Part shown: positions 5,908 through 6,091 of the stretch, piece by piece
Layout of the letters: every line of letters begins with the position of its first letter
Position numbering within the stretch: the first letter of the stretch is position 1
Assembly (NCBI GenBank): GCA_030671225.1
Contig: DAOVAE010000080.1
Coordinates: forward strand, 1 to 6,091
DNA from: Desulfobacteraceae bacterium
GTDB taxonomy: Bacteria; Desulfobacterota; Desulfobacteria; Desulfobacterales; UBA11574
DNA: 6,091 bases
Direction: 5' to 3'
Notes under the pieces: generated by a model
Databases searched by the model: none
What the model was told of the DNA's origin: nothing
Seen by the model: the letters and a program-made list of their open reading frames with translations, nothing else
Program-made: the position numbers and the translations under genes

Positions 5908-6090
5908 CGGATCGTCCAGTTTAGAATATTTATCTAAAAAATCCCGTAAGGCCGGAACCATAAAAATATCTTCATGGGGCAGTTTGCTTAAACAAGATGC
6001 GAGGATTTCATTTTTATCTTGAAACGATATCTGTTTATCTATGATAAGAATATTTTTTCCTTTAACCTTACATAATCCGCTTTTAACTTT
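5890..6090 (-). CDS. C-terminal part of an uncharacterised protein (cut by window edge)
   Basis: An open frame of 66 codons runs in from the right edge and stops with TGA at 5890-5892. The readable part begins KVKSGLCKVKGKNILIIDKQ and continues with a predicted helix (ISFQDKNEILASCLSKLP), then HEDIFMVPALRDFLDKYS and a charged tail. The pattern GLC-x-V-x-GK-x-ILIID, helix, then P-x-x-R-x-x-L looks like a small conserved bacterial protein of unknown function that I vaguely recall from deltaproteobacteria; I cannot name it. No membrane segment or catalytic motif is visible. Codon use looks like the neighbours. The start lies outside the window, so total length is unknown. It is on the same strand as xseA but about 560 bases upstream, so probably a separate transcription unit. 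Confidence 0.6.
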   Translation of the reverse strand, partial: KVKSGLCKVKGKNILIIDKQISFQDKNEILASCLSKLPHEDIFMVPALRDFLDKYSKLDDPEKCLK

Positions 6091-6091
6091 T

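Overview
The window is a bacterial chromosome segment of moderate to low GC. It carries five complete genes, all on the minus strand, in the transcription order xseA - xseB - ispA - dxs - tlyA. At the right edge is the 3' end of a sixth minus-strand gene of unknown function. This order matches the conserved xseA/xseB/ispA/dxs/tlyA cluster of Bacillus and many deltaproteobacteria. The protein sequences and the style of intergenic repeats suggest a Desulfobacterota (Desulfobacterales-like sulfate reducer) host. That placement is inferred from memory, not from a search.

Layout from right to left (transcription direction): 5890-6090 holds the last 66 codons of an unrecognised gene. 5331-5889 is a roughly 560-base gap without a gene, filled with repeats: an ACTTTAG heptamer array, a hairpin, a degenerate TTGAAC-like array, a 144-base fold-back element, a 14-base tandem repeat and two candidate promoters facing xseA. 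xseA (exonuclease VII large subunit) and xseB (small subunit) are 4 bases apart. xseB overlaps ispA (farnesyl diphosphate synthase) by 8 bases. ispA is followed after 45 bases by dxs (1-deoxy-D-xylulose-5-phosphate synthase), if the well-supported TTG start is used. About 150 bases, occupied by a second fold-back element, separate dxs from tlyA (S4-domain rRNA 2'-O-methyltransferase), which ends at the left edge.

Functionally, XseA and XseB form exonuclease VII. Dxs makes the first intermediate of the MEP isoprenoid pathway, and IspA condenses its C5 products to C15 farnesyl diphosphate for quinone and undecaprenyl carrier synthesis. TlyA methylates rRNA. Only dxs and ispA share a pathway; the rest is a conserved operon of convenience.

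The genes themselves are ordinary. The less ordinary content is the intergenic repeat layer: two unrelated fold-back (MITE-like) elements, and a roughly 21-base end motif built around TCGTAAAAAGTC found at four places. At one of these the motif supplies the dxs stop codon and last residues; at another it lies just upstream of the dxs ribosome binding site. I see no credible new defence, RNA or enzyme system.
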